Below are positions 52,638-64,000 of a stretch of DNA of 64,000 bases, piece by piece. The translations under genes and the position numbers were made by a program. Source of the DNA: Sulfurimonas sp. HSL-1716 (GTDB lineage: Bacteria; Campylobacterota; Campylobacteria; Campylobacterales; Sulfurimonadaceae); the NCBI RefSeq assembly GCF_039645975.1, contig NZ_CP147918.1, forward strand, positions 434,001-498,000, written 5' to 3'. Under the pieces are notes generated by a model. It was not told the DNA's origin and ran no database searches. It saw only the letters and a list, made by a program, of their open reading frames with translations. Each line of letters begins with the position of its first letter. Within the stretch, counting starts at the first letter, position 1.

Positions 52638-53117
52638 ATGTTGAAATCAAAAAAAGCTGAAGTGATCGAAAAACTGGCATCTTCCCTTCAAAATTCTACT
52701 GCGGTTGTAGTTTGTGATTATAAAGGGCTGACTGTTTCAGAATTGGAAGAGTTACGTAAATCAGCAAAAGTAAAAGACACGAGTGTTCAGGTTGTAAAAA
52801 ATACTTTAGCTACTATCGCTCTTGAAAAAGCGGGTATGACTGGTCTTGATCTTAAAGATACGAATATCTTTGTATGGTCTGATGATGTTATTGCCGCTTC
52901 TAAAGTCGCATCCGATTTCGCTAAAGCCAACGATAAGTTTACGGTTAAATCCGGGTACTTGGATAAAGAACCTGCCGACGCTGCTAAAATTGCCGCATTT
53001 GCTAAACTTCCGGGACGCGAAGAGCTTCTTGGTATGCTTGCGGCTACTTGGATGGCACCGATTGCAAATTTCACGATCGGTCTCGATGCGCTTAGAAGAC
53101 AAAAAGAGGAAGCTTAA
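52638..53117 (+). CDS. rplJ: 50S ribosomal protein L10
   Basis: 159 residues: VVVCDYKGLTVSELEELRKS at the N-terminus binds rRNA; the C-terminal helix (PIANFTIGLDALRRQKEEA) carries the L7/L12 dimers. AAAGGAG precedes the ATG. Confidence 0.97.
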   Translation: MLKSKKAEVIEKLASSLQNSTAVVVCDYKGLTVSELEELRKSAKVKDTSVQVVKNTLATIALEKAGMTGLDLKDTNIFVWSDDVIAASKVASDFAKANDKFTVKSGYLDKEPADAAKIAAFAKLPGREELLGMLAATWMAPIANFTIGLDALRRQKEEA

Positions 53118-53164
53118 TCAAGCTTTTATAAATTTATAAAAAAAATAAAAAAATGGAGAACATT

Positions 53165-53539
53165 ATGGCTGTTACTAAAGAAGACGTATTAGAATTCATA
53201 TCTGGATTATCTGTACTAGAGTTGTCTGAACTTGTTAAAGAGTTCGAAGAAAAATTCGGTGTATCTGCACAACCTGTTGCTGTTGCTGGTGTTGCCGGTG
53301 GTGATGCAGGTGCTGCTGCTGATGACAAAACTGAATTCGACGTTGTTATCGTTGATGCAGGTGATAAGAAAATCAACGTAATTAAAGTTGTACGTGCTCT
53401 TACTGGACTTGGTCTAAAAGAAGCAAAAGATGCAACTGAAAACGTTCCTTCGACAATCAAAGAAGGTGTCGATAAAGAAACTGCAGAAGACGCTAAAAAA
53501 CAATTAGAAGAAGCTGGTGCTAAAGTAGAAGTTAAATAA
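53165..53539 (+). CDS. rplL: 50S ribosomal protein L7/L12
   Basis: 124 residues from ATG 53165 ([20 protein letters not shown]), five bases after GGAG; the in-frame ATG at 53153 is not used. Ala/Gly-rich hinge ([20 protein letters not shown]), then the C-terminal factor-binding domain ending in [14 protein letters not shown]. Confidence 0.97.
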   Translation: MAVTKEDVLEFISGLSVLELSELVKEFEEKFGVSAQPVAVAGVAGGDAGAAADDKTEFDVVIVDAGDKKINVIKVVRALTGLGLKEAKDATENVPSTIKEGVDKETAEDAKKQLEEAGAKVEVK

Positions 53540-53573
53540 TCATTTAACTTTGCTTGAAGGCATCTGCCTTCAA
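53529..53573 (+). other. Two hairpins at the end of rplL
   Basis: AAGTTAAAT (53529-53537) with ATTTAACTT (53542-53550) spans the rplL stop; TTGAAGGC (53554-53561) with GCCTTCAA (53566-53573) follows over an ATCT loop. Confidence 0.5.
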
Positions 53574-53581
53574 AAAGAAAT

Positions 53582-53628
53582 AGGCACTTTTGTGGTATGA
53601 TTTACATCATACTATAAAAGTGCCTTTC
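53582..53628 (+). terminator. 20-pair hairpin in the rplL-rpoB gap (attenuator or RNase III site)
   Basis: 53582-53601 pairs with 53606-53625 without a break (two G-U pairs), loop TTAC, then TTTC. In E. coli the same gap has an attenuator and an RNase III site that set the ratio of L12 to RNA polymerase. Confidence 0.65.
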
Positions 53629-53736
53629 TGTCGTTTATATCCATATTAGCCTTAATTATGGTTCTGTTCAAGGACGCTTGAACACGATATTAATGATCTA
53701 TGCTTATAGATTATGCACTAACTTACTTAGAGGTAG

Positions 53737-62395
<8,659 letters not shown>

Positions 62396-62404
62396 TTTTT
62401 CTCC

Positions 62405-62434
62405 TTGCATGTAAGCACATCCGCTTACATGTAA
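62405..62434 (+). terminator. Hairpin after rpoC
   Basis: A 12-pair stem (62405-62416 with 62423-62434, one G-U), ten bases after the rpoC stop, no U-run behind it. The rest of the 194-base gap is AT-rich and leads to the rpsL promoter. Confidence 0.5.
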
Positions 62435-62519
62435 ATAATCTAACCAACACTCTTGTATCAGTTTAATAAATACTTAAAATAAGCTAACTTTAATAGCTGA
62501 TTATGTAAAATTACGCGTT

Positions 62520-62525
62520 TATAAT
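62520..62525 (+). promoter_or_regulatory. -10 box of the rpsL-rpsG-fusA operon
   Basis: TATAAT preceded by TTACGCGTT, 65 bases before the rpsL start; AGAAAGGA is the ribosome binding site. Confidence 0.5.
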
Positions 62526-62589
62526 TCTCTCTGTCATATGGGACTGAAGAGGATTAAATTCTACTGGAACATTTTAAGAAAGGAATTGT

Positions 62590-62964
62590 ATGCCTACAAT
62601 CAACCAATTGATTCGTAATGAGCGCAAAAAAGTGGTTAAAAAATCAAAATCGCCAGCGCTTGTTTCGTGTCCACAGCGTCGTGGTGTTTGTACTCGTGTT
62701 TACACTACTACACCAAAAAAACCAAACTCTGCTTTACGTAAAGTAGCAAAAGTTCGTTTAACTTCAGGATTTGAAGTTATTTCATATATCGGTGGAGAGG
62801 GTCACAACCTTCAAGAACACTCGATAGTACTAGTTCGCGGCGGTCGTATCAAAGACTTACCGGGGGTTAAATACCATATTGTACGTGGTGCGCTTGACAG
62901 TGCCGGTGTTAAAGATCGTACTGTTGCTCGTTCTAAATACGGAACAAAAAAACCTAAAAAATAA
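62590..62964 (+). CDS. rpsL: 30S ribosomal protein S12
   Basis: 124 residues. [13 protein letters not shown] start, [18 protein letters not shown] with the lysine (PKKPNS) that is streptomycin-sensitive when Lys, and [17 protein letters not shown], which includes the aspartate methylthiolated by RimO (gene at 12903-14216). Confidence 0.98.
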   Translation: MPTINQLIRNERKKVVKKSKSPALVSCPQRRGVCTRVYTTTPKKPNSALRKVAKVRLTSGFEVISYIGGEGHNLQEHSIVLVRGGRIKDLPGVKYHIVRGALDSAGVKDRTVARSKYGTKKPKK

Positions 62965-63022
62965 TTTTTCACGAGTGTGACAGAAGCAGTAAAGCTTTTG
63001 AGTAAATTATCAAATTAATTGA

Positions 63023-63508
<486 letters not shown>

Positions 63509-63523
63509 TAGTTACTTTCCGTC

Positions 63524-63545
63524 GAACTTCACTTTTGTGAAGTTC
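63524..63545 (+). other. Nine-pair hairpin after rpsG
   Basis: GAACTTCAC (63524-63532) pairs with GTGAAGTTC (63537-63545) around a TTTT loop, 15 bases after the rpsG stop. Confidence 0.55.
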
Positions 63546-63554
63546 TTACATGAA

Positions 63555-63598
63555 AACCTCTTTCATAAACTGAGAATCATCAGTTTATGAAAGAGGTT
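63555..63598 (+). other. 19-pair perfect hairpin between rpsG and fusA
   Basis: 63555-63573 pairs without mismatch with 63580-63598 over a six-base loop (GAATCA). It is not followed by a U-run but by GGGCTCTCAAAT, so it is more likely an RNase III site or translational control element than an intrinsic terminator. Confidence 0.7.
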
Positions 63599-63636
63599 GG
63601 GCTCTCAAATAAAAAAAGTTTTTTAAGGTAAAATAA

Positions 63637-64000
63637 ATGGCAAGATCACATAAATTAGAAGATGTAAGAAACATCGGTATTGCTGCACACATCGATGCAG
63701 GAAAAACTACTACAACAGAACGTATTTTGTTCTATACGGGTGTTGAGCACAAGATCGGTGAGGTTCACGACGGTGCTGCTACAATGGACTGGATGGAGCA
63801 AGAGCAAGAGCGTGGTATTACGATCACTTCTGCTGCAACTACTTGTACATGGGCAGACAAACAGATCAATATTATCGATACTCCGGGCCACGTTGACTTC
63901 ACTATCGAAGTTGAGCGTTCTATGCGTGTGCTTGACGGTGCAGTTTCTGTTTTCTGTGCTGTCGGCGGTGTCCAGCCACAATCTGAGACTGTTTGGAGAC
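63637..64000 (+). CDS. fusA: Elongation factor G, 5' part (runs off the window edge)
   Basis: 121 codons to the window end. [30 protein letters not shown] has the G1 loop; [33 protein letters not shown] holds the switch regions; [18 protein letters not shown] is G3. It is too short for misreading with other GTPases because the EF-G sequence is nearly invariant. AAGG precedes the ATG. Confidence 0.97.
   Translation, partial: MARSHKLEDVRNIGIAAHIDAGKTTTTERILFYTGVEHKIGEVHDGAATMDWMEQEQERGITITSAATTCTWADKQINIIDTPGHVDFTIEVERSMRVLDGAVSVFCAVGGVQPQSETVWR

Overview
The window looks like chromosomal DNA of a Campylobacterota (epsilonproteobacterial) species, most like the free-living Sulfurimonas/Sulfuricurvum group. 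The grounds are recognition only, since no search could be run: the order tRNA-Thr, tRNA-Tyr, tRNA-Gly, tRNA-Thr, tuf, rpmG, tRNA-Trp, secE, nusG, rplKAJL, rpoB, rpoC, rpsL, rpsG, fusA; an HP0268-type small nuclease gene directly before miaB and divergent from nusA; a DUF721 protein of the short epsilon type; NhaD, a proton P-type ATPase and NDH-2. rpoB and rpoC are separate genes, unlike the fused gene of Helicobacter. I see no rRNA, CRISPR array, insertion sequence or prophage, and no gene-free stretch longer than about 300 bases apart from the tRNA cluster.

Layout. 1-5000: the 5' part of a porin gene, a J-domain protein, a DUF234 nuclease-like protein, an orphan DppB-like permease and an NDH-2. 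5000-9850: nusA, divergent from HP0268-family gene, miaB, a DUF374 acyltransferase, a membrane protein and a Xer recombinase. 9800-11940: a PilM/PilN/PilO-like cassette. 11924-23300: tilS-rimO, MsrQ-like protein, BaiN/HI0933 flavoprotein, P3A ATPase, outer-membrane protein, pckA, fliW-proC, bamD. 23279-34100: lon, then a long reverse-strand block with a single-domain response regulator, a NIT-domain hybrid kinase, a PAS/double-HPt protein, a PAS protein, uvrC and a DciA-like protein. 34064-42461: a small lipoprotein coupled to nadB, then nhaD, guaA, hemD, rlmB-like, trxC-like and recQ. 42456-48249: a thioredoxin and YaaA, then a four-gene cyclic-nucleotide operon. 48306-64000: tRNAs and the translation/transcription operons, ending inside fusA.

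How it works together. Two signalling modules stand out. The first (25717-31813) is a phosphorelay set: a redox- or nitrate-type sensor kinase, HPt domains on a separate long acidic protein (one has lost its histidine), a CheY-like receiver and a PAS protein. The second (43586-48249) puts a FecR-domain protein, a CHASE2 adenylate cyclase, a GAF/HD-GYP phosphodiesterase and a class II cyclic-nucleotide phosphodiesterase in one operon, so synthesis and breakdown of a second messenger are encoded together.

Regulation seen in the sequence. Several genes have a TATAAT box only 5-7 nt before the start codon and no Shine-Dalgarno sequence, as expected for leaderless mRNAs. Nearly every gap in the ribosomal protein/RNA polymerase region holds a strong hairpin. 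recQ has no standard start codon in front of its conserved N-terminus.
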